This document shows positions 6,480-14,671 of a stretch of 20,609 bases of DNA, piece by piece. The position numbers were made by a program, and so were the translations under genes. Under the pieces are notes generated by a model, which was given only the letters and a program-made list of their open reading frames with translations, was not told the DNA's origin and made no database searches. The stretch spans positions 1 through 20,609 of the forward strand of contig QMVZ01000012.1 in the NCBI GenBank assembly GCA_003661365.1, given 5' to 3'. The DNA is from Thermoproteota archaeon. GTDB taxonomy: Archaea > Korarchaeota > Korarchaeia > Korarchaeales > Korarchaeaceae. Within the stretch, counting starts at the first letter, position 1. The number at the start of each line of letters is the position of its first letter.

Positions 6480-9400
6480 TCATGCTCTGACCGAAGATCT
6501 TATCTCCTGATAGACTTCCTTTATCGTCTCTTGATACTTAGCCCTCCCCTCTTCTATCATGGACATTTTCTCCTCAAGAGCTCTCGTTCTATCCTCACTA
6601 ATTAGATTCGGATACTTCCTAGTTAGAAAGTCATACACCATGATCCCCAACTTTGTGGGTATCAATTTTCCATTCTTTTCCATCACATATCTTCTCATAA
6701 GGAGCTTTTGTAGGATTACAGCGTAGGTAGATGGCCTTCCTACCCCCCTTTCCCTCATTGTTGCGATGACTTCTCCTTGAGTGTAGAGAGGAACCTTTGG
6801 GATCCTTTTATGCTTAATTCTCACCAAAATCTCTCCAGACTTTAGAGGCCTCTCAATCCTAAACCTGTATGGATAGATCATAGTCCAGCCAGGAGCCGTT
6901 GCCTCTACGTACCTCTCTAGATCAGACGATGCTCCCGCTATTATGACCTTAATCCTTTGCTTCTTTAACCTAGCATTCTCGCTCATTGAAGCCATGAATC
7001 TCCTGAATATCAGGTCATATAGCCTCATATGGTCCCTTTTGAGTTCTACTTGAGGCTTAAGAATACCTTCTCTCATGTATCTGATGAGATCGTCTACAGT
7101 CATGGGCTTAGTGGGACGTATGCACTCGTGAGCGCCTTCTCCTTCCCAAACCCTCGGCCTGAATTTTTCACCAAGGAAAACTCTTGCAACCCTCAGCCCT
7201 GCCTCGGATACTCTATAGCTGTCAGTTCTATGGTAGGTTATAAGACCGGCTTCAAAGAGGTTCTGAGCAAGGCTCATTGTTTCTGAAGCCCCAAACTTAA
7301 GAATCCTGTTGGCTTCCTTCAGCATCTCATCAGTGGTGAATGGAGGCGGCGGAGGAACGTTGACATATTCCTCAGCAACAACTTTGACATAGGCCTTGGC
7401 TTCACCTGGCTTGCCCACCTTTCCTTCAATTCTAAAATGTATTCCGTCTCCCTCAATCAGTGTGATATCCTCTCTCTTGAGGTGTTCTTTGTATCTCTGG
7501 ATTATCCAGCCGAGAGTAGGTGTTTGAGCTCTTCCAGCGGAGAGATTTCTGTTCTTGAATACTCTCTGAAGAATCTGGCTTAGCTCAAAGCCTATCCATC
7601 TGTCCTCTATTCTTCTAACAATTTGCGCCTTTACTCTATTTTCTGAGATATCTCTAAGCTCAGAGAGAGCCTTAATTATAGCAGATCTGGTGACCTCGTG
7701 GAATTCTGCCCTAAAAACATCCTTGGAAAAGGGCCTAATGAGCGAAGCTATGTCCCAAGCTATCTTCTCTCCCTCCACATCAGGATCTGTGCCTATGATG
7801 ACCCTCTCATTTTCAAATGCAAGCCTTCTAAGCACTCGAAGAGTGCGCTTGGAATCCAAGATGTTGCTTGAACCGCAAACAGGACAATTTTCTCCCTCTG
7901 TAAACTGATATCCACACACCTGACATCTCTTCAAGGTGCAGTAAACTGGCACAAAGAGATCATCCTCAACCAGCACTCCATGATACCCTTCCTTGGTGGA
8001 CAGATCTACAACGTGACCTCCGGTCGCAACTATTGTCACTAGCTGATTGCCTGTTGAAAAATCGTAGGCTGGTAGTCCCTCTATGTTCCGTCTACTTGGC
8101 CTACCAAAGAAGCTGGCGATTGTTCTTGCCTTATTTGGACTCTCAACTATGAAAAGGAGGGTTTTAGGCATCATTTCAGGAGGAACTTTCTTCCCCTTCA
8201 GTTCACGAATCCTCTTTCTGTGTGAATCAATCTCTTCTTTCAGAGATTCCAAGTTGACTTGGTCGATTGGCTTGAATTCTATGTCAAAAATACTAGCCCT
8301 CTTAACAAATGCGTTTAAAAGAGAGCCTTCTTCGATCAGGAAGGCTGCTCCCTTAGACAGACCACCTGGGAAGAGTCTTGACGTTCTTCCTGAGCCTTGA
8401 ATGTAGGTCCTTATGTCGGGTAGTAGTACCTTGATCCCATCTTCGTACCTTACCACCACATCCCCTAAACCTGAGAGTTTCTCCCAAAATTCGCTGTTAG
8501 ACAGAATTTGGGATAAAAGATCCTTGGCTCTAGCAAGATCTTCCTCAACAAAACGTCCACTCCTAAGTTTAAGCGATAAGAGCTTGGATTCCCTACCCAA
8601 CAAGGGAGCTATGGTCGAAAGAACTGTGCCGATAGCTCTAGGGCTGACTTCTTCCAGTTTCTCCAAAGAAAACTCGAAATGAGGGGCTCCATAAAAGACA
8701 GCATATCTAATCCTCTCAGGAAGGTCTAATCCCCTAACTAATACTCCATATGGTTTAGCAGCTCCTACGAGAGCATCTAACTCTCCAGAAGCAAAGGCCT
8801 GAATGCTTGTCTCCTTGGAGCCTGAAACTTCCTCAGCTCTAAGTCCAGCTGACTCTAAGGCATCGATAACCTCATCTACCAACTCAAGCTTTGGAACGTA
8901 GACAAGAAGGCCTCCTCCCATCATTTGAGCTATTTTAGATAGGATTTCCTTGCTTTTATCTGGAACTTCTATGTCCTCTACGTTTCTTAGGACTCCTTCC
9001 CTCAAAACCCCTATGTCAAATCCAAGGAGCCTCCTGAACAGAATAGCCCTCCTACCAGGTCTGGCTGTTGCTGAAGATAGCATTATAACGCCTTTAGGTA
9101 GACCTTTCCTCTCTATTTTCACTGCTCTTAGAGCCGACTCCACGACTTCATGGGGAAAACCAAGCAGGACAAGAACTCTATCGACGTTCTTTGAGTTCTT
9201 CAAGAGAGAATCCACATCATCAACGAATATGAAGGAGAACGTGTTGCTTGCAAGAATATCAGATCTTCTTGCTAAAAACTGAGATGTTATGATAAGTACA
9301 TCGAAATTCCCCTCTTTGATCGTCTCTAAGAGCCTCTCCCTTTCCCTTACCTTCCTAATCCCGCCATAAGCAACTATTCTAGGTTCGAGACCACCTTTCT

Positions 9401-9791
9401 TGGCATAGGCGTTAGCCCTCTCCTCTGCCTGTCTGACAAGGAGGACAGTCGGAACAACGACTAAGCTCTTCCCCCAGCCTTTACTAGAGTAAAAAAGGGA
9501 CATAATTATGCCGAAAACTGTCTTCCCGATACCTGTCGGAGCAATTGCAGCGAAGCTTTGTTGTTGCAACACCCTTTTGGCCCAAGATCGTTGGGCCTCC
9601 CAAAGTTCAAATCCCGTGCATCTCTCAAAAAAGGAACAAAACTCATCGCACAAGCTGATGAGATCACCAAGTTCCTTCTCAGGCGAGCACCTTTCATCTG
9701 GTTTGTGGGTAACTAAGTCGAGGCTGTAACCAGGACAAAGCTTCTTGTAGACTGCAGGTATCATTCTCGCAAGCAAGTATACCTTCGTCAT
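6480..9791 (-). CDS. rgy: Reverse gyrase (helicase-topoisomerase IA fusion)
   Basis: This 1103-residue enzyme introduces positive supercoils using ATP and is a hallmark of hyperthermophiles. The N-terminal helicase-like half shows Walker A APTGIGKT (84-91), DDVDS (191-195), SSATARPG (239-246) and the arginine-finger motif GSGRTSRLFPGG (466-477). The topoisomerase half begins with VESPNKA (549-555; TOPRIM Glu550). It has the second zinc finger C623/C626/C636/C639, the TOPRIM acidic motif TDPDVEGE (668-675) and the catalytic Tyr853 in LITYHRTDS. No intein is present. The N-terminal zinc finger is degenerate: C19 and C35 remain, but each C-x-x-C pair has lost a cysteine. The ATG at 9791 lies 12 nt after the rad50-like stop, so the gene probably ends the nurA-herA-mre11-rad50 transcript. 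Met10 is an alternative start. Confidence 0.97.
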   Translation of the reverse strand: MTKVYLLARMIPAVYKKLCPGYSLDLVTHKPDERCSPEKELGDLISLCDEFCSFFERCTGFELWEAQRSWAKRVLQQQSFAAIAPTGIGKTVFGIIMSLFYSSKGWGKSLVVVPTVLLVRQAEERANAYAKKGGLEPRIVAYGGIRKVRERERLLETIKEGNFDVLIITSQFLARRSDILASNTFSFIFVDDVDSLLKNSKNVDRVLVLLGFPHEVVESALRAVKIERKGLPKGVIMLSSATARPGRRAILFRRLLGFDIGVLREGVLRNVEDIEVPDKSKEILSKIAQMMGGGLLVYVPKLELVDEVIDALESAGLRAEEVSGSKETSIQAFASGELDALVGAAKPYGVLVRGLDLPERIRYAVFYGAPHFEFSLEKLEEVSPRAIGTVLSTIAPLLGRESKLLSLKLRSGRFVEEDLARAKDLLSQILSNSEFWEKLSGLGDVVVRYEDGIKVLLPDIRTYIQGSGRTSRLFPGGLSKGAAFLIEEGSLLNAFVKRASIFDIEFKPIDQVNLESLKEEIDSHRKRIRELKGKKVPPEMMPKTLLFIVESPNKARTIASFFGRPSRRNIEGLPAYDFSTGNQLVTIVATGGHVVDLSTKEGYHGVLVEDDLFVPVYCTLKRCQVCGYQFTEGENCPVCGSSNILDSKRTLRVLRRLAFENERVIIGTDPDVEGEKIAWDIASLIRPFSKDVFRAEFHEVTRSAIIKALSELRDISENRVKAQIVRRIEDRWIGFELSQILQRVFKNRNLSAGRAQTPTLGWIIQRYKEHLKREDITLIEGDGIHFRIEGKVGKPGEAKAYVKVVAEEYVNVPPPPPFTTDEMLKEANRILKFGASETMSLAQNLFEAGLITYHRTDSYRVSEAGLRVARVFLGEKFRPRVWEGEGAHECIRPTKPMTVDDLIRYMREGILKPQVELKRDHMRLYDLIFRRFMASMSENARLKKQRIKVIIAGASSDLERYVEATAPGWTMIYPYRFRIERPLKSGEILVRIKHKRIPKVPLYTQGEVIATMRERGVGRPSTYAVILQKLLMRRYVMEKNGKLIPTKLGIMVYDFLTRKYPNLISEDRTRALEEKMSMIEEGRAKYQETIKEVYQEIRSSVRA

Positions 9792-9803
9792 AAAAATTTG
9801 GAC

Positions 9804-11888
9804 TTAAATTGCCTCATCACCCCAGGATGATGAAATCCTCTCTACGACGCCATCTCTCATCTCTACCTTCGTGTCAGCATACCTGAGCACATCTTCTTGG
9901 TGACTAATCACGATCACCTGCTTGAAGGACTTCTTCAGGTTCCTTGCCATGAGTTCCATTATCTTCTCCCTTCTCTCCGAGTCGCTAGATGCGAGGACTT
10001 CGTCTAGAAACAAGAATTCTGGATGAGCTCCTCTAACACTCGGGACAAGGGACAGGGTGAAAGCAAGACGCATGGAGAGAAGAATTTGATCCTGAGTCCC
10101 TCCACTGAACGAGCGAAGCTCCTTGTACTCCCCAGCACTCGAGTCGTATACAAACACATCGTAACCCTCGTTTACCGCAACTGCAAGGTACCTGTTTAAC
10201 GTTATCACAGGAAGAATAGTTGACATCCCTTCACTTACTGCTGGAATGACAGCCTTTCTTGATGTCTCAGCAGACTCCTCTAGTAACTTGATCGCGTATT
10301 TTACGGTATTGAGCTTTCTCTCAAGCTCCTTGACTTTTTTCTGCTGCTCCTCAATTTTCTCCTCTATTCCAGCATTTCTCTCCAGATACTCCCTTATACT
10401 AACGAGCCTATCCTCCAGCTGCTTTAATTGGCCCTTTCTATTCCCTAGTTCTTGTGTCCACCTCCTAAATTCAATCTCAATCTCCTTCAAGATTGCTGGA
10501 GAGAATTCGGGAACGTCTGGAGGCAATTCAGGTTCAAGCAATGATTCTAAAGAGGTTCTGATCCCATCAATTTCCTCTACAAGCGTACTTCTCTCTTGCT
10601 CAAGCTGCTCAATTTCTCTATCAATTCTCTCCTCTTCTTCGAGGAACTTATTGATCTCACGGTATTTCTCAGCCGCTGTTCCAAGTTCTCTTGCCTCTTC
10701 AAGGAGGTCAGCTCTTTCCTTTCTTAGCTGTCCCGCCCTAGCATGTAGTTGAACGCCATAAAGTGCTATAACGAGTCCTATCGATAGGACAGCAAGGTAC
10801 TTTATTCCTAACATTATGATCAGAGGGATTCCGACTAAGGATACAATTATTCCAAGAAATTCAAAAGGTCTTGCTTTTCTTTCGGAATTTTGAGCTTCTC
10901 TTTCCTTCGAATCTGCTAGTTCTTTGATCTTTTGTAGCTTCAAGGAAGCATCTTTAAACTTCCTTCTAAGCTCGATTTCACCTCTTATTTCAGATAATCT
11001 GCGTCTCTTTTCTTCAATTCTATGATCTATGGTTTCTAGTCTTTTTGAACTAGATCTTAGCTCAGTTTCAAATTGTTGTTTCATATTGACATATTCCTGG
11101 AACTTCCTAAGTGCAGTCAGCTTGGAGTTGAGTCTTTTGACCATGCTTTCTGCGTGGGCTATCGAGCTTTCTTCTTCTTCAGGTCCTTTTAAAGCCTGAA
11201 TTTTGAGGATAACCTCATCTAGCTCTTTCTTTCTGTTCTTATACTCAGTTAGTTTTGCTTTCAAACGTTCGAGTTCTTCTCTTGCTCTTCTAAGCTCCCC
11301 AGGTGTTTTAACAGCTCCTTCAAGGCGCTTTCTCTCTTCGTTAAGCTCTTCAATAGCTTTATCAAAGCTCTCTCGCATCATTATCTTGTCTATCAATTCT
11401 CTCCTATCTTTCCTAGTCTTCTCCTTTATTCTGGCCAAGTCTTTTTGCATGACAAAGATCGTGCTTCTTGCCTCCTCTGGACCCATTCCTCCAAGCATGT
11501 TCGAAATCTCAGCGTCAACAGCCATTTTTCCACTAGCTATAAGCTCTCTTCTATTTTCTTTTAGCTTAAAGAGCCTTGCAGTGCTTCTTGTTCCTCTAGC
11601 ACCCCTTTCAATCGTTCTTACAACTTCATACTCTTCGCCTTCGGATTCGAAACCAAGCCTCAGGAGAGCTTTGGTCCTCCCGTATGCCAAATAATCCTCA
11701 AGCTTGGATTCGGTTTCCATAGTCCTGCCGAATAGCGAAAAGAACACGGCCTCCATTACGCTAGTCTTACCGCTTTCATTTGGACCTCTTATCCCTATGA
11801 TGCCTTCAGAGAAATCTATTCTGAACGAACCCTGACTTCCTCTAAGATGTTTGAAGCCACTTGCCTCTAAGTAGGTTAGTTTCACCAC
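9804..11888 (-). CDS. rad50: Rad50-like ABC ATPase with a membrane hairpin instead of a zinc hook
   Basis: The product has 694 residues and starts at GTG 11888, overlapping the mre11 stop by 7 nt; GGTGG just before it can serve as SD. Head motifs are complete: Walker A GPNESGKTS (35-43), Q-loop FVMQKD (about 145-150), ABC signature FSGGTQ (594-599), Walker B EFLFLDE with D-loop ASSDS (624-635) and switch His663. Two long coiled coils (about 160-335 and 385-540) join the heads. The zinc-hook CxxC is absent, and the protein has no cysteine at all. At the midpoint lie two hydrophobic helices: about 344-362 (LGIIVSLVGIPLIIMLG) and 364-381 (LAVLSIGLVIALYGV), encoded at 10746-10859. Bacterial YhaN-type ATPases have a similar plan. 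With Mre11, HerA and NurA it should process DNA ends, here probably membrane-tethered. The gene is shorter than typical archaeal Rad50 (about 850-900 residues). Confidence 0.9.
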   Translation of the reverse strand: MVKLTYLEASGFKHLRGSQGSFRIDFSEGIIGIRGPNESGKTSVMEAVFFSLFGRTMETESKLEDYLAYGRTKALLRLGFESEGEEYEVVRTIERGARGTRSTARLFKLKENRRELIASGKMAVDAEISNMLGGMGPEEARSTIFVMQKDLARIKEKTRKDRRELIDKIMMRESFDKAIEELNEERKRLEGAVKTPGELRRAREELERLKAKLTEYKNRKKELDEVILKIQALKGPEEEESSIAHAESMVKRLNSKLTALRKFQEYVNMKQQFETELRSSSKRLETIDHRIEEKRRRLSEIRGEIELRRKFKDASLKLQKIKELADSKEREAQNSERKARPFEFLGIIVSLVGIPLIIMLGIKYLAVLSIGLVIALYGVQLHARAGQLRKERADLLEEARELGTAAEKYREINKFLEEEERIDREIEQLEQERSTLVEEIDGIRTSLESLLEPELPPDVPEFSPAILKEIEIEFRRWTQELGNRKGQLKQLEDRLVSIREYLERNAGIEEKIEEQQKKVKELERKLNTVKYAIKLLEESAETSRKAVIPAVSEGMSTILPVITLNRYLAVAVNEGYDVFVYDSSAGEYKELRSFSGGTQDQILLSMRLAFTLSLVPSVRGAHPEFLFLDEVLASSDSERREKIMELMARNLKKSFKQVIVISHQEDVLRYADTKVEMRDGVVERISSSWGDEAI

Positions 11889-13042
11889 CCACCAGCCTCC
11901 CTGAGGGCATCAACAGCTAACCTGTAGGCATCATCAATCAGTTTTCTTCTATCCTCAGACTCTTCCTTGCTGATGGCTTCCTCGTATATCTTATCTAGCA
12001 TCCTAATGGGGCTGGCCAGACTTATCTTGGGGGCTGAAAACGCATCTGGATACTCGAATTCCTCCTCAAGCTTTAGATCAAAGAAAAGCTCTCTTGCCCT
12101 TGCAAGGATCTGATCCTTAGCATATGTGGTTCTAATCTCAGGAAGCATAGCTCCCCTGAGCTTAAGCCTGACAATTGCTTCTCTTGGTACTTCTGAGGAT
12201 GTTTTCTCAAGCAAAGATATGATCGTCCCGGTGAGGTTCTCGTTGCCCGAGATCCCATATTCAATCGTCACCATTGGCTTTGTGGGAAGATCAACCTGTT
12301 CTACCCCTTTTACTCCGTTTCTATCCGCTTCGATGATCGTAAAGCCCTTTTTCTCATTTTCCTCGGAGAAAGAAAGCCTTTCTATCGTTCCAACGTAGCA
12401 TATAGTAGGATTCCCCCACTGAACGGTGTGGGCATGTAGGTGACCTGCTACCACGAGGTCAACTTCCTTTGGTATGCTAGTCCTTCTTATGACGTGTCTT
12501 TCCCTTCCTGGAGGGGCAAAACCCTCGATGACGTCATGAATCATAAGGATGTTCAGATCTGCATCGAATTCTCCCAAAGTTCTGATGTTTCTCAAGGGAT
12601 CGATTCCTTCCTCTATGATAAAGGGGTTAAACCCTATTCCACCCAGCGCCACAGAGATGCCGTCAATTTCGAATTTATCCACTTCTATAACATCTATCCT
12701 ATCGAACAACCTCAGAAGTCCAGCTCTGGAGTAAACGTGGAGAGGAGTAGGCATCCTTCTTGTTTTAGGTCTATCGTGGTGACCTGGCACCGCATAAACC
12801 CTAACTCCGGCTTTGTTTAACGCTCTAAGCTCCTCTGCGAACTTGACCAAAGTTAGGAGTCTGGGTCTTACTCTATCAAAAACGTCTCCCGGTAGTAGAA
12901 AGAGGTCTGCCTCCTTTTCCAATGCGTATTCGACAGCTCTTTTGAAGTTCTCCTGAAAGTCCCTTCTCCTTTCTTCCTGTGAACTGGGGGCCATCCAGCT
13001 AAAAACAGGATCTAGATGGGACTCTAAGGCAACTATAAGCAT
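11882..13042 (-). CDS. mre11: Mre11-family nuclease with altered metal ligands
   Basis: The product has 386 residues from ATG 13042, with strong SD GGAGG 9-10 nt upstream, 12 nt after the herA stop. It is a calcineurin-like phosphoesterase of the Mre11/SbcD type, a Mn-dependent nuclease working with Rad50. Compared with Pyrococcus furiosus Mre11 (D8, H10, D49, N84, H173, H206, H208), the ligands here are E7 and H9 in ALESHLD, D53 in PGDVFD, H88 in PGHHDRP, H169 in LMIHD, and H201/H203 in AGHLHAH. Motif I thus carries Glu for Asp and motif III His for Asn; both substitutes can coordinate metal. The catalytic His of GNHD is kept as H89. A capping domain and a C-terminal Rad50-binding helix region (about 340-386) follow. 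The last codons overlap the rad50-like start, implying coupled translation and a stable complex. Confidence 0.92.
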   Translation of the reverse strand: MLIVALESHLDPVFSWMAPSSQEERRRDFQENFKRAVEYALEKEADLFLLPGDVFDRVRPRLLTLVKFAEELRALNKAGVRVYAVPGHHDRPKTRRMPTPLHVYSRAGLLRLFDRIDVIEVDKFEIDGISVALGGIGFNPFIIEEGIDPLRNIRTLGEFDADLNILMIHDVIEGFAPPGRERHVIRRTSIPKEVDLVVAGHLHAHTVQWGNPTICYVGTIERLSFSEENEKKGFTIIEADRNGVKGVEQVDLPTKPMVTIEYGISGNENLTGTIISLLEKTSSEVPREAIVRLKLRGAMLPEIRTTYAKDQILARARELFFDLKLEEEFEYPDAFSAPKISLASPIRMLDKIYEEAISKEESEDRRKLIDDAYRLAVDALREAGGW

Positions 13043-13054
13043 TGTGAGAGCCTC

Positions 13055-14671
13055 CTATCCCTTATCCCATTCGTCTCCTCTAGGCATGTCAACATCCTCA
13101 AATCCTTCTATCTCGGCCTCCTCCTTGGCTGCTTTCAACCTCTGTACAACGTCGATGTCCGCCCCTCCCTCTTTAGATCTCCTTCTCTTAATCTTCACTG
13201 TAACTGGAACCCTGGTGAACTCTCCAACGAGGACAGCCTCTCCAACATTTAGGCCAGGGAGATCACGCAGGAGTTCCTCGCTAACCCTCTCTGCAGCAGA
13301 CCTCACAGCTTCCTGATCTTTCGGATTTACCATTGAAAGTATTATCTGGTTCTGACACATGCTCAGGCTATCTGGATCTATTTTACAAGGTCTCTGGCTT
13401 ATTAACACAAGATAGATTCCGAACTTCCTTCCCTCGCTCGCTATAACGTTTACTATCCTCTTGGAGTGGGTCTGTCGATCGGCTGGAACAATCTTGTGGG
13501 CTTCTTCTAAGACCAGAAATACGGGATATCTAAACTTGCCGCTTGAAACAGCCCAGTAAATGTCTGAAAGGACTTTGGTAGCGGTGAAATCAAAGGCGTA
13601 TCCGGTAACACCGGATAGGTCTATGACGGAAACGTGCCAAGGCCTAAGGATGTCATGCCAAGGAGTTGTGCTCTCTCCAAAAATAGGCAATCCTAGGAGC
13701 CTTTGCCTTACTCTTTCTGCAGCAGAAGAAGCTGCCAAACGTAATCTATTGTCTTCTTCCTCTTCAGCCATAATATTCAGCTTTTCCACCAGGTCAGATG
13801 CAGTATAGCTTCCTCTATTCTCCTTAAGGAAATCAATGGCCTTGGAAATAGCTCTTCTTATATGAACTGATGTTTGAGGAATATCTAACATGCTAAACAA
13901 GTCTTCAGGCTCCAGGTCTGAGAACCTTATGGTGAACTCATTGACCTCAGCCAGTATTTGTGATGGAGAGTACCTTCCAGTACTTCCTGGGTTTCTAAAG
14001 ATAGTAACCCTTTCTACGTACTCCATAGGTCTGCCATCTTGGGTTTGCCCAAGGAAGACGTAATCAGCATGCGGGTCTAGTATCACGATGGTTGCTCCTT
14101 TTTCCATCAGACCTTCGATAAGGACAGCCGCTGTGTTGCTCTTGCCAGCGCCGGTTGCCGCGAGTATTGCTAGGTGTCTCCTCAACCCTTGAACTGAAAT
14201 GGAGACAGGAACCTCTGGCCTGGTTATGAGGCTACCCAGCTCTATGCTTGCCTCTCCATAGGAGAAGAACTTCTTTAGGAGGTCTGAGGGAGCTCTGTAA
14301 ACCAATTTCCCTGGAACAATCGCTCTTCTCGGTATTTTCACATTCCCATCATCCGATAGGTATCCTAGCACTCTGGCCTGAGCGTACGCTACCCTTCTAT
14401 CAACTCCCATGTCAGCGATCCTCTCAACCGCTTGATGATCCGTTGTAGGTTGTAGCACCATGCTAGCACTGACTGGCTTTTCTACCTGAGCTAAGACAAA
14501 GACCCTTTCCATACCCTGAGATGTCCTCTCATAGGACTCAACTATGATGTACTCCCACCTCTCCGGCGGGCCTATAGAAGGATCGCAGGAGAATATGAAG
14601 CTGGTGGGGGTGGCCTCCCCCACTATCCTTCCAAGGACGTCAAGCTCAGATAATCGAAACACGCCTCTCAC
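13055..14671 (-). CDS. herA: HerA bipolar DNA helicase/translocase
   Basis: The product has 538 residues and starts at GTG 14671, overlapping the nurA end by 26 nt. HerA is a hexameric FtsK/VirB4-like ATPase that pumps DNA into the NurA nuclease during end resection. An N-terminal HAS-barrel (about 1-130) is followed by the RecA-like core. That core has Walker A ATGAGKSNT (172-180), ILDPHADYVFLG (197-208), the Walker B-type VFLVLEEAHK (384-393) and the conserved SQRP (425-428). The C-terminal segment (about 455-495, ending in EFTRVPVTVKIK) and an acidic tail finish the protein. Length and motifs are normal for the family. Overlap with nurA and 12-nt spacing to mre11 place it firmly in the operon. 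Assignment is secure. Confidence 0.95.
   Translation of the reverse strand: MRGVFRLSELDVLGRIVGEATPTSFIFSCDPSIGPPERWEYIIVESYERTSQGMERVFVLAQVEKPVSASMVLQPTTDHQAVERIADMGVDRRVAYAQARVLGYLSDDGNVKIPRRAIVPGKLVYRAPSDLLKKFFSYGEASIELGSLITRPEVPVSISVQGLRRHLAILAATGAGKSNTAAVLIEGLMEKGATIVILDPHADYVFLGQTQDGRPMEYVERVTIFRNPGSTGRYSPSQILAEVNEFTIRFSDLEPEDLFSMLDIPQTSVHIRRAISKAIDFLKENRGSYTASDLVEKLNIMAEEEEDNRLRLAASSAAERVRQRLLGLPIFGESTTPWHDILRPWHVSVIDLSGVTGYAFDFTATKVLSDIYWAVSSGKFRYPVFLVLEEAHKIVPADRQTHSKRIVNVIASEGRKFGIYLVLISQRPCKIDPDSLSMCQNQIILSMVNPKDQEAVRSAAERVSEELLRDLPGLNVGEAVLVGEFTRVPVTVKIKRRRSKEGGADIDVVQRLKAAKEEAEIEGFEDVDMPRGDEWDKG

Noticed and set aside
10746..10859. Frameshift or assembly artefact joining two genes at the hydrophobic part of the Rad50-like protein
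   Set aside because: The frame is continuous from head to head. The hydrophobic pair is symmetric and centred, with coiled coil on both sides, so a designed hairpin is more likely than a chimera.
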